In this document: positions 1 to 9,093 of the stretch, piece by piece
Numbering within the stretch: position 1 is the stretch's first letter
Layout: each line of letters opens with the position of its first letter
Source of the DNA: Paenibacillus shirakamiensis
GTDB lineage: Bacteria > Bacillota > Bacilli > Paenibacillales > Paenibacillaceae
Direction of reading: 5' to 3'
Assembly (NCBI RefSeq): GCF_017874255.1
Contig: NZ_JAGGLD010000001.1
Location: 744,001 to 808,000, forward strand
Length of the DNA: 64,000 bases
Translations under genes and position numbers: made by a program
The notes under the pieces: generated by a model
The model's input: only the letters and a program-made list of their open reading frames with translations
Database searches by the model: none
What the model was told of the DNA's origin: nothing

Positions 1-60
1 CCTGATCTTGAACTATAATGTTTAGAACACTAATTGATACTCATTGGGGGTACCGCAAAA

Positions 61-300
61 ATGAACAAGTCCATTAACATCCAAGATACATTTCTGAATC
101 AACTCCGCAAAGAAAACATACCTGTAACGGTATTTTTAACTAACGGATTCCAGATTCGTGGAACAATCAAAGCCTTTGATAACTTTACCATCGTTATTGA
201 TAGTGACGGACGTCAGCAAATGGTGTACAAGCATGCGATTTCTACATTTCAACCGCAACGTAACGTGTCGCTTATGCAGGAACCCCCAACGGAAGGCTAG
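61..300 (+). CDS. hfq: RNA-binding protein Hfq
   Basis: Sm-like RNA chaperone of 79 aa that forms hexameric rings and binds small RNAs and mRNA. The Sm1 region (residues ~12-50, with [13 protein letters not shown]) and the Sm2 motif around YKHAIST near residue 60 are both visible. The start at 61 is chosen because a GGGGG ribosome binding site sits about 10 bases upstream; an in-frame start at 34 would add nine unconserved residues. It is followed by a hairpin terminator and then the penicillin-binding protein gene. The family assignment is secure from the motif pattern and length. Confidence 0.95.
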   Translation: MNKSINIQDTFLNQLRKENIPVTVFLTNGFQIRGTIKAFDNFTIVIDSDGRQQMVYKHAISTFQPQRNVSLMQEPPTEG

Positions 301-359
301 AGCCTCATGTTGAAACTTTTATTAAAGATGAACGTTTAATGTAATAAGGATGAAGGAGG

Positions 360-393
360 GAACAACCTGATTCGTAGGGTTGTTCTTTCTTTT
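360..393 (+). terminator. Rho-independent terminator after hfq
   Basis: GAACAACC and GGTTGTTC form an 8 bp stem around a 10-base loop, followed by a T-rich tract at 386-393. It ends the hfq transcript before the next gene. Confidence 0.75.
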
Positions 394-443
394 GATATTC
401 GTAGATAGAGAAGAGACAGATCTGAAGGGAGTCGGACAGAACC

Positions 444-3188
444 ATGTCGACAGACAATAAATCACCAAGGCTTTCAAGGTCACAGACCCCTTCTGGGGAC
501 AAGAAGACGAATAAACCCACGCCTGTGAAGAAAAAGAAAAAAGTTACGACGAAAAAGGTACTCTGGACCTTATTTTTCACCATGGCCTTTGCCGTAATTT
601 GCGCCATCGGCGGGTACATTTTTATCTCCATTAATGGTGAAAAGATTCTAAGCGAGAATCAAGATAAACTGACCATCTATGAGACGTCCAAGGTATATGA
701 TCGTTCGGCAAATTTGATGGGCGAAATTTCGATTACGAAAAGTGAACCTGCAAAGAGCGAAGATATTCCTAAGCTTGTGAAGGAAGCTTTTGTAGCAACG
801 GAAGACAAGCGATTTTATGAACACGCTGGGGTTGACCTGTGGTCGATCGGCCGTGCAGCGGTGAAGGATGTCGTTGCTCGCTCCAAGGTCGAAGGCGGAA
901 GCACCATTACCCAACAATTGGCTAAGAACATTTTCTTATCAAGAGATAAGACTTTTTTCCGAAAAGCCACCGAAGTGTCCATTGCCATGGCACTCGAAAA
1001 TAACAACACGAAAGATCAGATTTTGACGATGTACTTGAATCGTATTTACTTTGGTCAAGGCTCCTATGGCATTAAAGCTGCATCGATTCGTTATTTTGGC
1101 ATAAGTAATTTGAAAAAGCTAGAAGTTTGGCAAATTGCCACATTGGCTGCTTTACCCAAGGGGCCATCCGCTTATAATCCTGTAACGAATCCAGAGTTAT
1201 CGAAGAAACGCCGAGGCGTAGTACTCGATCTGATGTCTGAACAGGGTTATATTACAGAAGCTCAGCGGGATGAGGCTAAGAAAGTCGATTATGACTTTAC
1301 TCCACCTACTAAGAGTCAGGCGTACCTAGCTTTTAAAGATTATGTATTGAAAGAGGCTGAGGATAAGACGGGACTGTCCGAGGATCAGATAAACCGTGGT
1401 GGATATAAGATCTATACGACCATGGACAAACAGGCTCAGACCGCTGTAGAAAAAGCTTTCGCAGATGATGATAATTTTGAGAAGAGTAAGGACGACCAAC
1501 AAGTTCAGGCATCTGTGGTCATTATGAATCATGAGAACGGAAGTTTGATTGCATTGCTCGGAGGACGTGACTATGAGCGTAAGGGGTACAGCCGTGTAGA
1601 AGCGCGCAGACAACCAGGTTCAGCATTTAAGCCCATTGCAGATTATGCACCAGCACTGGATACGGGCAAATTCAGCAAAAATTCTATGCTTAGCAATGAA
1701 TCCCAATGTTTCGGCAGTTATTGTCCGAAGAACTTACACGGATATTCGAAGACGATTAGTATGCAATCTGCACTTGAAGAATCCGCGAATATTCCTGCGG
1801 TGTGGCTGTTGAATCAAGTCGGCGTAAAGACAGGTGTTGAATACGCGAAGCGTATGGGTATCACTATGGACCCTAGCGATCAGAATTTAGCCATAGCGTT
1901 GGGTGGACTAACAAAAGGTACAAATGTACTGGAGATGGCTGAAGCTTACAGTGTATTCGCTAACGGAGGGTCCTATAATGAGGCCTATTCAATAAAGAGT
2001 ATTGTAGGTCCAGATGGCCAAGAGGTATATACCTATAATGCATCCAAATCAGAAAAAGTATTGAAAGATAAAACAGCTTATGACATGACACAAATGATGG
2101 AACAAGTCGTAAACAGTGGCACAGGTAAGCGGGCCAAGCTGGACAATTCACGTCCCGTAGCAGGAAAGACGGGTACAACTCAACACGGGATTAAAGGGCT
2201 GAACAGTAGCCGAAATCGAGATGCTTGGTTTGTAGGGTACACACCAGAGTGGACTGCTTCTGTGTGGATGGGATATGACAAAGTCGATAAAGATCATCTT
2301 CTTAAAGGAAGTAGTGGTCAATCTGCAGCTTTATTCGCAACAATTATGAATGAAGCATTGAAGAATGTACCTGTGAAGCCGTTCCCGGTGCCTAAGGGAG
2401 TTCAAGATGAACCCCAAGTGAAACCTCAAGAACCGTCGAAGACCGTAACTGGTCTTTCAGGAACATTTAATGAAAACACAGGGACAGTTGCACTATCTTG
2501 GACAGGGGTAGACACACCTGGAATTCAATACCGCGTCTATCGTAAAGAAGCTTCAGAAGCTGACTTTACTCAGTTATTAATTACAGGATCGACCTCTGCT
2601 GAAGATGTTACAGTTCTTCCTAATGCTAATTATGTGTACGCCGTGACGTTCTTCGATACGAATTCTGGGGTTGAGAGTGAGCGGTCAGGAACCGCTGCTG
2701 TGTCTACTTTAGTGAAGCAACCTCCAGTTACGGAGCCAGAGCCACAACCAGATCCTACACCTCCTGAAGGCGGAGATAACGGAACAGGAACAACGGAACC
2801 TGGTAATGGAAATGAAGATAATAATGGAAACAACGATAACAACGGCAACAACGGTAATGGGAACACAGATAACGGAAATACCGACAATGGAAACAACAAT
2901 CAAGGAAACAACAATGGAAATAACAACGGAAATAATAATCAAGGAAATAACAACAACGGTAATAACAATCAAGGAAACACCAATGGAAATGGGAACAGTG
3001 GAAACACCAATGGTGGTCAGGGGAATAGTGGTAGCAATGGATCCGGAAATAGTCAAGGAACTGGAACTGAACCTACTACCCCTAAAGATCCGAGTGCACT
3101 AGCTCCTGGTGGAACCACCGATAATGGTGGAACTACTACCGGGAAGTCTACGCAAGGTATTGGGGCCACAACGACTCCCTCACCCTAA
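444..3188 (+). CDS. class A penicillin-binding protein (PBP1A-like)
   Basis: Bifunctional peptidoglycan glycosyltransferase/transpeptidase, 914 aa, anchored by one N-terminal membrane segment (residues ~39-62) after a lysine-rich cytoplasmic stretch. The GT51 glycosyltransferase domain shows EDKRFYEHAGVD at ~120 and GGSTITQQLAKN at ~151. The transpeptidase domain has SAFK (~392), SAN (~446) and KTGT (~575). A fibronectin type III-like domain follows (~663-752), then a long Asn/Gly/Gln-rich low-complexity tail (~775-880). This order is familiar in Bacillus and Paenibacillus PBP1A/PonA proteins. It is flanked by terminators on both sides and so is probably monocistronic. Confidence 0.93.
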   Translation: MSTDNKSPRLSRSQTPSGDKKTNKPTPVKKKKKVTTKKVLWTLFFTMAFAVICAIGGYIFISINGEKILSENQDKLTIYETSKVYDRSANLMGEISITKSEPAKSEDIPKLVKEAFVATEDKRFYEHAGVDLWSIGRAAVKDVVARSKVEGGSTITQQLAKNIFLSRDKTFFRKATEVSIAMALENNNTKDQILTMYLNRIYFGQGSYGIKAASIRYFGISNLKKLEVWQIATLAALPKGPSAYNPVTNPELSKKRRGVVLDLMSEQGYITEAQRDEAKKVDYDFTPPTKSQAYLAFKDYVLKEAEDKTGLSEDQINRGGYKIYTTMDKQAQTAVEKAFADDDNFEKSKDDQQVQASVVIMNHENGSLIALLGGRDYERKGYSRVEARRQPGSAFKPIADYAPALDTGKFSKNSMLSNESQCFGSYCPKNLHGYSKTISMQSALEESANIPAVWLLNQVGVKTGVEYAKRMGITMDPSDQNLAIALGGLTKGTNVLEMAEAYSVFANGGSYNEAYSIKSIVGPDGQEVYTYNASKSEKVLKDKTAYDMTQMMEQVVNSGTGKRAKLDNSRPVAGKTGTTQHGIKGLNSSRNRDAWFVGYTPEWTASVWMGYDKVDKDHLLKGSSGQSAALFATIMNEALKNVPVKPFPVPKGVQDEPQVKPQEPSKTVTGLSGTFNENTGTVALSWTGVDTPGIQYRVYRKEASEADFTQLLITGSTSAEDVTVLPNANYVYAVTFFDTNSGVESERSGTAAVSTLVKQPPVTEPEPQPDPTPPEGGDNGTGTTEPGNGNEDNNGNNDNNGNNGNGNTDNGNTDNGNNNQGNNNGNNNGNNNQGNNNNGNNNQGNTNGNGNSGNTNGGQGNSGSNGSGNSQGTGTEPTTPKDPSALAPGGTTDNGGTTTGKSTQGIGATTTPSP
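2760..3060 (+). repeat. Asn/Gly-codon low-complexity tract in the PBP tail
   Basis: Degenerate repeats of GGAAATAACAAC-like units encode the Asn/Gly/Gln-rich extracellular tail of the penicillin-binding protein. They probably form a flexible wall-spanning linker. The tract is prone to length change by slippage. Confidence 0.7.
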
Positions 3189-3197
3189 ACGCCCAGC

Positions 3198-3246
3198 AAA
3201 AGACTGCATCGCTGTCAGGAAAACTGACGGTGAAAGCAGTCTTTTT
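3198..3246 (+). terminator. terminator after the penicillin-binding protein gene
   Basis: AAAGACTGC at 3198 pairs with GCAGTCTTT ending in a T run at 3246. A second small stem (CTGTCAG/CTGAC) sits in the loop. Confidence 0.8.
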
Positions 3247-3376
3247 GCCATTTGAAATAGATTCATCCCTTACGCTCAAAGCTTTGCCAACGTTTGCTCC
3301 GTGAATCATTCATTTTGAGTGTCTTAAAAAAATATGGTAAGCTGAACATAACATGAAAGTGAGAGGGTAATTTTTC

Positions 3377-3937
3377 ATGAAAAGAAAATTTGGAGACCGA
3401 GCCAATTGGCGCCGGGTCACCCGCAGGAATTTCACTTCCAAGTATGTGGAGAGTGAGGCTTTTACGGGATATATTACGCTTTACAGCATTTACGCATTAA
3501 GGGAACCCCTTTGGAAAACTTATGGTGGACACACCTTCCGTATTGCAGATAAGGGATATTCCTGGTTACAATACTACCCCAAAAACTCCCACTATATTGT
3601 GACAGCTATGTTTGATGATAAGAAGGAAATCATAGAGTGGTATATCGATGTGTGTAAAAATCAAGGGATTACCGATCAGGGCGTGCCTTGGTTTGATGAT
3701 CTTTATCTTGATATTGTGGTACTCAGGAATGGTGAAGTATTCCTGCTAGATCAAGATGAACTAGATGATGCACTCCACCAGCGCTTAATTACCGCTCGAG
3801 ATTATGAGATGGCTTCGGCCACTACCCGTGATGTATTGCATGCCATAGATGCTCATACCTTTCCCTTTTTCATGATGTCTTTAGAACATCGGAAAAATGG
3901 GTTTTTGGAGGTAACCGATGAACCTTCGGATTCGTGA
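3377..3937 (+). CDS. DUF402 family protein (YgaC/NtdP-like phosphatase)
   Basis: 186 aa DUF402 protein. Characterised relatives hydrolyse nucleoside tri- and diphosphates in a metal-dependent way. The family pattern is visible as WYIDVCKNQG at ~95, the acidic stretch DDLYLDIVV at ~113 and the LLDQDELDDAL segment near 130. A GAGAGGG ribosome binding site precedes the ATG. It overlaps the next gene by 20 bp, so the two are probably co-translated. Substrate specificity cannot be read from the sequence. Confidence 0.8.
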   Translation: MKRKFGDRANWRRVTRRNFTSKYVESEAFTGYITLYSIYALREPLWKTYGGHTFRIADKGYSWLQYYPKNSHYIVTAMFDDKKEIIEWYIDVCKNQGITDQGVPWFDDLYLDIVVLRNGEVFLLDQDELDDALHQRLITARDYEMASATTRDVLHAIDAHTFPFFMMSLEHRKNGFLEVTDEPSDS

Positions 3938-4526
3938 TCGCAACGTATTTCGCTTATTATCTGGGATTGGCGTACTAATCATATTAGGTCTAGTGTGGTG
4001 CGGGTTCGTCGCCTATCGACTGCAAAGTATCCCTTCGTCCTCTGAAATACCACAAAAAGCAGATGTAGGTATTGTGTTGGGAGCTGCGCTGTGGGGAGAC
4101 CAACCCAGTCCCGGGCTAGCAGAACGACTGAATCAAGCGCTGTATGAATATAACCGGGGATCGTTCACCTATTTCATTGTGTCGGGAGGGTATGATACAG
4201 GGAATACAGTAAGTGAAGCGCAGGGGATGGCTAATTTTCTGAAGAGTAAAGGAGTTCCGGCGGCGCGGGTTCTCTTAGAAGATCGCTCTACAAGTACAGT
4301 AGAAAATTTACAATATAGTCAACAGATTATGAAATCACATCAATTCAAGACAGCTATCATCATCACACACACGTTTCACGGTCGTAGAGCTTTAGAGATC
4401 GCTACATACTTGAATTACACACATCCTCAAGTATCGCTTATTGAATCCAAGGTCATTAATCAATTCTATTATAGATGCCGGGAAATCCTTGCTTATACCA
4501 AATGGAAACTGACGGAAAACTTCTAA
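3918..4526 (+). CDS. YdcF/DUF218 family membrane-anchored protein
   Basis: 202 aa with one N-terminal membrane segment (~13-33) and a DUF218 domain. Family motifs are GIVLGAALW (~52), VSGGYDTG (~93), EDRSTSTVENL (~121) and THTFHGRRA (~150). Relatives (YdcF, SanA, ElyC) act in the envelope, and some are linked to peptidoglycan precursor metabolism; the exact reaction is unknown. The start lies inside the DUF402 gene, with an in-frame GGAGG six bases upstream. Confidence 0.82.
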   Translation: MNLRIRDRNVFRLLSGIGVLIILGLVWCGFVAYRLQSIPSSSEIPQKADVGIVLGAALWGDQPSPGLAERLNQALYEYNRGSFTYFIVSGGYDTGNTVSEAQGMANFLKSKGVPAARVLLEDRSTSTVENLQYSQQIMKSHQFKTAIIITHTFHGRRALEIATYLNYTHPQVSLIESKVINQFYYRCREILAYTKWKLTENF

Positions 4527-4596
4527 TAACCTGCCCTAAGATAGAATACACTCTTAACAGTAGTAGTTCTTTTACTCTAAAAAGAGGTGATGCCGC

Positions 4597-5184
4597 ATGC
4601 AAGGGCGTGTTATGGCCACAAGCGGCCGTTCTGAAGATAGACCTTCGAGACAAATCAATGTCATTCTTCGTAGTGCAGAACCTCCGGTGATTTCCCAAGC
4701 GATCCCTGAGGCTGATACGGCGGTCACATCCAAGGCGATTGTTCATCAGCAAGGTGTATTTGCAGAGATACAAAAGGAACTGGACCAGTTAATTGGGCTG
4801 GACAATATTAAAGATCTGGTCTATGAGATTTTTGCTTTGCTTCAAGTGACTCAGATGCGTTCTGAAGCAGGTCTGCAAGCGGGGTCCCAAGTGTATCATA
4901 TGATCTATAAAGGTAATCCCGGAACAGGGAAGACAACCGTAGCAAGAATCGTCGCAAAAATGTTCCAACGGATGGGAGTATTGAGTAAAGGTCATTTTAT
5001 AGAGGCAGAGCGTGCGGATCTGGTAGGAGAGAATATTGGTCATACGGCTTAGAAGACTAGAGAACTAGTGAAAAAGGCTATGGGTGGCATTCTTTTTGTA
5101 GATGAGGCTTATAGTCTGGCGCGTGGTGGGGAAAAAGACTTTGGCAAAGAGGCTATTGATACGCTTGTCAAAGCGAGTGTGTAA
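4597..5184 (+). pseudogene. spoVK: 5' half of spoVK, interrupted by element and stop codon
   Basis: Left half of the host stage V sporulation AAA ATPase. It encodes the N-terminal region, the Walker A motif GNPGTGKTT (~108) and the Walker B region LFVDEAY. A TAG at 5050 interrupts the frame after GENIGHTA; the internal copy has CAG there. Reading through the TAG, the frame continues to EAIDTLVKA and then runs into element sequence and a TAA at 5182. The missing C-terminal half is at 12492-12919. Positions 4909-5160 are 98.8% identical to the internal copy at 5942-6193. It sits downstream of the DUF218 gene and upstream of hflX, so it is the ancestral locus. Confidence 0.88.
5162..5174 (+). 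repeat. left attachment repeat of the spoVK element
   Basis: CGCTTGTCAAAGC, repeated at 12491-12503. At the left end the next base is G, which makes CGCTT-GTCA-AAGCG. The rebuilt circular attP therefore has a 5 bp dyad around a GTCA centre, as expected of a serine-recombinase site. Confidence 0.85.
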
Positions 5185-5204
5185 TTATTTATGTTTCTGA
5201 TTCG

Positions 5205-5585
5205 ATGCAAACCGGAAAACCTAAGTGGGGTGGCGAAGATTTTAGATCAAAGCCCGACTATTACGAAGATGATCTCGAAGATATGATTAAATTATATCGA
5301 GAAGAATTACTATCTTTTGAAGAAATAGGCCGCAAATTAAATATTGATTGGTGGAACATTAAAAATTTATTTGAAAAATACAACATACCTAAATATACTG
5401 TGAAAGAAAGAGCTTACTTAAAAAGACAGAAGGATTTCTGCACAATTTATAAACTTAGATATGAATTAAAACTTTCCTATAGTGGGATATACCAAAATTA
5501 TGGTTTTAGTCCTCCGTACTCCAGAGCAGTCTTAAGTGAAGGATTGGGTAGAAAAACTGAATCTATTAAACTGGTCAAAAATTGA
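5205..5585 (+). CDS. hypothetical protein with helix-turn-helix-like segments
   Basis: 126 aa, strongly charged, and not recognised as a named family. The segment LSFEEIGRKLNIDWWNIKNL followed by KYNIPKY resembles a helix-turn-helix of the type seen in sigma-4-like and endonuclease-associated modules. A weaker second copy lies near 85-110 (LSYSGIYQNYGF). No clear ribosome binding site precedes the ATG, so the start is uncertain. It is the first gene inside the left end of the element. That is a position where a recombination accessory factor could lie, but nothing in the sequence proves it. Confidence 0.55.
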   Translation: MQTGKPKWGGEDFRSKPDYYEDDLEDMIKLYREELLSFEEIGRKLNIDWWNIKNLFEKYNIPKYTVKERAYLKRQKDFCTIYKLRYELKLSYSGIYQNYGFSPPYSRAVLSEGLGRKTESIKLVKN

Positions 5586-5662
5586 TATGAGCCCACTTAT
5601 TTCTTCTCATATTCTTAATAAGAACAGTTTAACCTTAATCATGTTAATGCGAGGTGCTTAAA

Positions 5663-6631
5663 TTGGGAGTAGGTCTTAGACAGATAACCATTAATGAATC
5701 TCGAATGAACATTACGTTTAAAAAAGCAAATGATACATTTGCTTCTGAAGAAACGAAAGAATCATCAATTCAATTTGATCAAACTGAATCAATTATGGAC
5801 TTATTTGAAGAGCTTAACTCAATGATTGGTCTGGACAAGGTAAAAGATGTAATTTATGAAATATATGCTTTAATACAAGTCGAAAAATTACGCAAAGAGG
5901 CTGAATTAAGAATAGATTCACATTCATATCACATGTTATTCAAAGGTAATCCCGGAACAGGGAAGACAACCGTAGCAAGAATCGTCGCAAAAATGTTCCA
6001 ACGGATGGGAGTATTGAGTAAAGGTCATTTTATAGAGGCAGAGCGTGCGGATCTGGTAGGAGAGTATATTGGTCATACGGCTCAGAAGACTAGAGAACTA
6101 GTGAAAAAGGCTATGGGTGGCATTCTTTTTGTAGATGAGGCTTATAGTCTGGCGCGTGGTGGGGAAAAAGACTTTGGCAAAGAAGCTATTGATTGTTTAG
6201 TTAAACTAATGGAAGATAAAAGTGATGATCTTGTAATCATACTTGCTGGGTATTCTAACGAAATGAATTTTTTCTTAAATACTAATCCTGGATTGCCATC
6301 AAGGTTTCCGATACAAATTGATTTTCCTGATTATTCACTTGATCAATTAATTCAAATCGCTGAAAGTATGGTTAAAGAACGAGACTACGCCTTAACTGAA
6401 CTAACCATTAGAAAACTAAAAGAAATGATACTAGATGAGAAAATCAATGAACCCATATTTAGCAATGCCAGACTCATTAGAAATTTGATTGAAAAATCAA
6501 TTCGTCATCAAGCTGTTAGATTAATGGGCAGACACACTAAATTATTAAAACAGGACTTGATGCTTCTTTTACCAAATGATCTTATATCAATTGCTAGTAA
6601 TGATCTTAAGGCATCAAATATTATTTCGTGA
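5663..6631 (+). CDS. spoVK: stage V sporulation protein K, complete copy inside the element
   Basis: Complete AAA ATPase of 322 aa, close to the usual SpoVK length; it is needed for spore maturation in Bacillus. Walker A GNPGTGKTTVAR is at ~95, Walker [10 protein letters not shown] at ~154, and the sensor/arginine region NPGLPSRFPI at ~211. The TTG at 5663 is chosen because GAGGTG lies six bases upstream; a GTG at 5654 overlaps that site. Its flanks are AT-rich and differ from the host halves, but codons in 5942-6193 are nearly identical to 4909-5160, which suggests gene conversion. As the only intact spoVK in the window it is probably the working copy. Confidence 0.9.
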   Translation: MGVGLRQITINESRMNITFKKANDTFASEETKESSIQFDQTESIMDLFEELNSMIGLDKVKDVIYEIYALIQVEKLRKEAELRIDSHSYHMLFKGNPGTGKTTVARIVAKMFQRMGVLSKGHFIEAERADLVGEYIGHTAQKTRELVKKAMGGILFVDEAYSLARGGEKDFGKEAIDCLVKLMEDKSDDLVIILAGYSNEMNFFLNTNPGLPSRFPIQIDFPDYSLDQLIQIAESMVKERDYALTELTIRKLKEMILDEKINEPIFSNARLIRNLIEKSIRHQAVRLMGRHTKLLKQDLMLLLPNDLISIASNDLKASNIIS

Positions 6632-6760
6632 AAAGAACCCCTCATAGGGAAATCCTTAGAAGGGGGGGACTGACCCCATAACGTGAGACAAATCAAAACA
6701 CCTTCAAGAAAATGGAACCTTGTCGTAAGATAGGGAGATAATCTTGGAGGTGTTTTTGCA

Positions 6761-7114
6761 TTGGCAACCAGAGTAAGTTATCCCGTGGAAATAAAGATGA
6801 AAGCTATAGAAATAAGATTGGCAGGGGTACCTGTGAAAGAGGTTATGGGGCAGCTCGGGATACGGAACAAGACACAGTTAAAGACATGGATGAGATGGTA
6901 TAGAAAAGGCGAATGCCATCGTCTAGAGCAGCCAGTAGGTAAGCAGTACAGCTATGGAAAAGGTCCGGAGCACTCAAAGGAGCTCGAAAAAGTAAAGGCA
7001 GAAAACCGATTCTTGAAGCAACAATTAGACTTGTTAAAAAAGTACGAGGAGTTGGAAAGGAGGTACAACCAGAGGTCGCCATTGCTTGGATCGAATCCAT
7101 TCGAGACGAAGTGA
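6761..7114 (+). CDS. IS3-family transposase OrfA (helix-turn-helix)
   Basis: 117 aa DNA-binding subunit of an IS3-type transposase. It has an N-terminal helix-turn-helix of the IS150/IS3 type (YPVEIKMKAIEIRLAG, then a QLGIRN turn and LKTWMRWYRKGE). A leucine-zipper-like coiled coil follows (~70-105, ELEKVKAENRFLKQQLDLLKK). TTG start after GGAGGTG. It overlaps OrfB by 4 bp, where programmed frameshifting normally fuses the two. Confidence 0.85.
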   Translation: MATRVSYPVEIKMKAIEIRLAGVPVKEVMGQLGIRNKTQLKTWMRWYRKGECHRLEQPVGKQYSYGKGPEHSKELEKVKAENRFLKQQLDLLKKYEELERRYNQRSPLLGSNPFETK

Positions 7115-7842
7115 AGGTATCTGAGGCTTGTAGATGGCTCGGAATCGCAAGAGCGACTTACTACCGCTGGAAAGCAGCTGTGGGGACAAAGCATACAGAC
7201 AAAGCGGAGGAGAGAATCCGGGAACTTTGTATCCGTCATAAATTCCGGTATGGGTACCGGAAAATTACGGCGCTCCTTCAGGTAGAGCAACGTATAAATC
7301 ACAAACGAGTCCAGCGGATTATGCAGCGTGAGGGGCTTCAGTGCCGCGTGAAGTTGAAAAAACGAAAGGTCCAAGGGCAACCTGTACACCCCTCAGAAAA
7401 TCTACTCAAGCGACAAATTTATGCAGAAGCCCCTATGCAAAAACTCGTTACGGACATTACCTATTTGCCATTTGGCGGTAAGATGTTGTACTTCTCCAGC
7501 ATTCTAGACTTGTACAACGGGGAGATTGTGGCTTACAGTATAGCAGATAAACAAGATACCTCTTTGGTGTTGGATACGTTAAACCAACTTCCGGAACAGG
7601 AGAAAATGTTGCTACATAGCGACCAATGCAGCGTCTATACATCCTTTGCGTACCAGAAAGCTGTAAAAGGAAAAGGCATTACCATGAGCATGTCCCGTAG
7701 GAGTCTTGATAACAATCACTGGGTAGTGGATTACGTTCTAACTCATACATGCTCTCTAGATGCCTTAAATTGGATCGAGCAGCACTATGACATCCAAAGG
7801 AGAAAGATCAGACGCACAGATACTTCATTATATGAAATTTAA
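7111..7842 (+). pseudogene. IS3-family transposase OrfB, degenerate C-terminus
   Basis: The DDE integrase core is recognisable: an HTH_21-type region (FRYGYRKITALL), the first catalytic Asp in VTDITYLPF and the second in LLHSDQ. The third region, normally LDNAxxESFF, reads LDNNHWVVDYVL. The catalytic Glu is therefore lost, and the end is rearranged into foreign sequence (RRKIRRTDTSLYEI). At 243 aa it is shorter than the roughly 270-290 aa family norm. Transposition activity is unlikely. Confidence 0.82.
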
Positions 7843-7970
7843 GTTAGAGTATGACAAATGTTTCTTTGGACATTTTCATCATGATGTTGAATTGCCAGAC
7901 AAGCAGAGATTGCTCCATAACAATGTAATTAGAATTCAGTAAATTTTCAAGAAGGGAGATGCAAGTATAA

Positions 7971-8629
7971 TTGATCGATTTCGCAAAACTCAATACCCCT
8001 AAAGGCAAAGCTGAGATGAAACAACGAATCGAAGCGAGTAGAAAACAGTCACAAATTAAAGAAGAGCTTGAGCATAAGACAGCTCGTTTTAAGGGTCATA
8101 GACTCATTAAGTTAGGTAATTGCTACAGTCTAGCCGGTGATCAAGCTAGATACATAAAGAATAAACTTGAACCTATATTGATTGACTGAATAGAGAATGA
8201 AAATACTGAGAGATTCATTTCAGGTGGGGCAATAGGCTTTGATCAAATAGCTTTCTGGACTGTTAATGGATTAAAAAACATATTTAAGTATTCAGAACAT
8301 AGTTGCTGTACCATTTAAGAATCAGGAGATTAAATGGAGCGACAGAGAAACACAGCAATGGTATAGAAGAATGCTCAAAGTTGCAGATGAAGATGAATTG
8401 TCTGAATATCGAGTGGATGGAGTTAACATTGGGGATCATCATGCTGCTATGATGCAGAAGCGTAATGAGTCATGGTAGATCAGAGTCGCATTCTGGTTGC
8501 TGCATGGAATGGCACGAAGGACGGTACTGGTAACTGCGTAAGATATGTCAGACAGTCAGGCAAGACATTGTTTACTTTGAAGCCACATTATGATTTTGAG
8601 TTAGAAGTGTGGTTTGGGATAAATGATTA
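7971..8629 (+). pseudogene. SLOG/DUF1273-type protein, broken
   Basis: Degenerate gene reading as a SLOG (YpsA-like, DUF1273) protein. The first stretch has RFKGHRLIKLGN and, after an in-frame TGA at 8187, FISGGAIGFDQIAFWTV. A frameshift near 8290 leads to NIVAVPFKNQEIKWS and VDGVNIGDHHAAMMQKRNES. A further shift near 8473 gives VDQSRILVAAWNGTKDGTG and finally KPHYDFELEVWFG. A GAAGGGAGA ribosome binding site precedes a TTG start. Such genes are common in Bacillota phages and mobile elements, where SLOG domains are thought to bind nucleotide-derived ligands. This copy cannot make a full protein. Confidence 0.72.
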
Positions 8630-8794
8630 ATGAAAGAATATTGGAGCATAGCTGCTGGTCTCTTGCTTATTTTAATTTTGTATTACTATCCAGCAAAACT
8701 TATTTTTAAATTTAATAGAATGAAATTAATGTTCAGGTCATATTTCTTTACTACATGTTTTGCAGTTATAGTTGCTGCTTTGATGGCGAGATAA
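8630..8794 (+). CDS. small two-helix membrane protein, hypothetical
   Basis: 54 aa. One hydrophobic helix spans ~5-22 (SIAAGLLLILILYYY) and a second ~38-52 (FTTCFAVIVAALMA), joined by a basic loop. It begins right after the pseudogene stop (TAATG) and ends one base before the next open frame. Not recognised; function unknown. Confidence 0.5.
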   Translation: MKEYWSIAAGLLLILILYYYPAKLIFKFNRMKLMFRSYFFTTCFAVIVAALMAR

Positions 8795-8833
8795 TTGATG
8801 GAAGGCAAGTTTCACAATGAGAGGAGAATGCTA

Positions 8834-9010
8834 ATGTCTGATGAGAAAGTTAAAAAATTATATGAAATTTATTCAAAAGAGGTAGATCGGCTATTTAATA
8901 TCAGCCGAAGAACTAGGAAGAATAGGGTAAGTCAAAACTATTTGATAGAGTTGTCAGACTTAAGGAAAAATACGATTGGACATATGACGAGATTTATCTT
9001 CGGGGATTGA
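8834..9010 (+). CDS. small charged hypothetical protein
   Basis: 58 aa and rich in Lys, Arg and Glu, predicted largely helical (DEKVKKLYEIYSKEVDRLF). The start at 8834 is chosen because GAGGAG lies seven bases upstream; an in-frame ATG at 8795 has no such site. A terminator follows. Not recognised. Confidence 0.5.
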   Translation: MSDEKVKKLYEIYSKEVDRLFNISRRTRKNRVSQNYLIELSDLRKNTIGHMTRFIFGD

Positions 9011-9038
9011 AGTGAGTTTTAAATGAAATGCGTGTTTT

Positions 9039-9081
9039 ATAATAAAAAGAAGCAGAGTTGTCCCCAGCCTCTTTTTATTAT
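9039..9081. terminator. bidirectional terminator
   Basis: ATAATAAAAAGA at 9039-9050 pairs with TCTTTTTATTAT at 9070-9081. It serves the rightward small genes and the leftward lipoprotein gene. Confidence 0.75.
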
Positions 9082-9093
9082 AGAAAATATAAA

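Larger units (their letters stand above)
6669..7842 (+). mobile_element. IS3-family insertion sequence remnant
   Basis: It holds an OrfA/OrfB pair in the typical overlapping arrangement. A plausible left end lies near 6669 (TGACCCCATAACGTGAG), but no matching inverted repeat was found on the right, and OrfB loses its end. The right side therefore appears deleted. Borders are approximate. Confidence 0.72.

Noticed and set aside
2760-3060. Repeat tract considered as a CRISPR array
   Set aside because: Units are short, coding and without unique spacers.
2706-3105. Long open frames overlapping the end of the penicillin-binding protein gene on both strands
   Set aside because: They are shadows of the Asn/Gly repeat tract; no ribosome binding sites and low-complexity products.
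5585-5662. Sigma-E or sigma-K promoter in front of the internal spoVK
   Set aside because: A CATATT and a CATGTTAAT are present but spacing is wrong, so no site is claimed.
6669-7842. Complete active insertion sequence
   Set aside because: The third catalytic residue region of OrfB is rearranged and no right inverted repeat was found.
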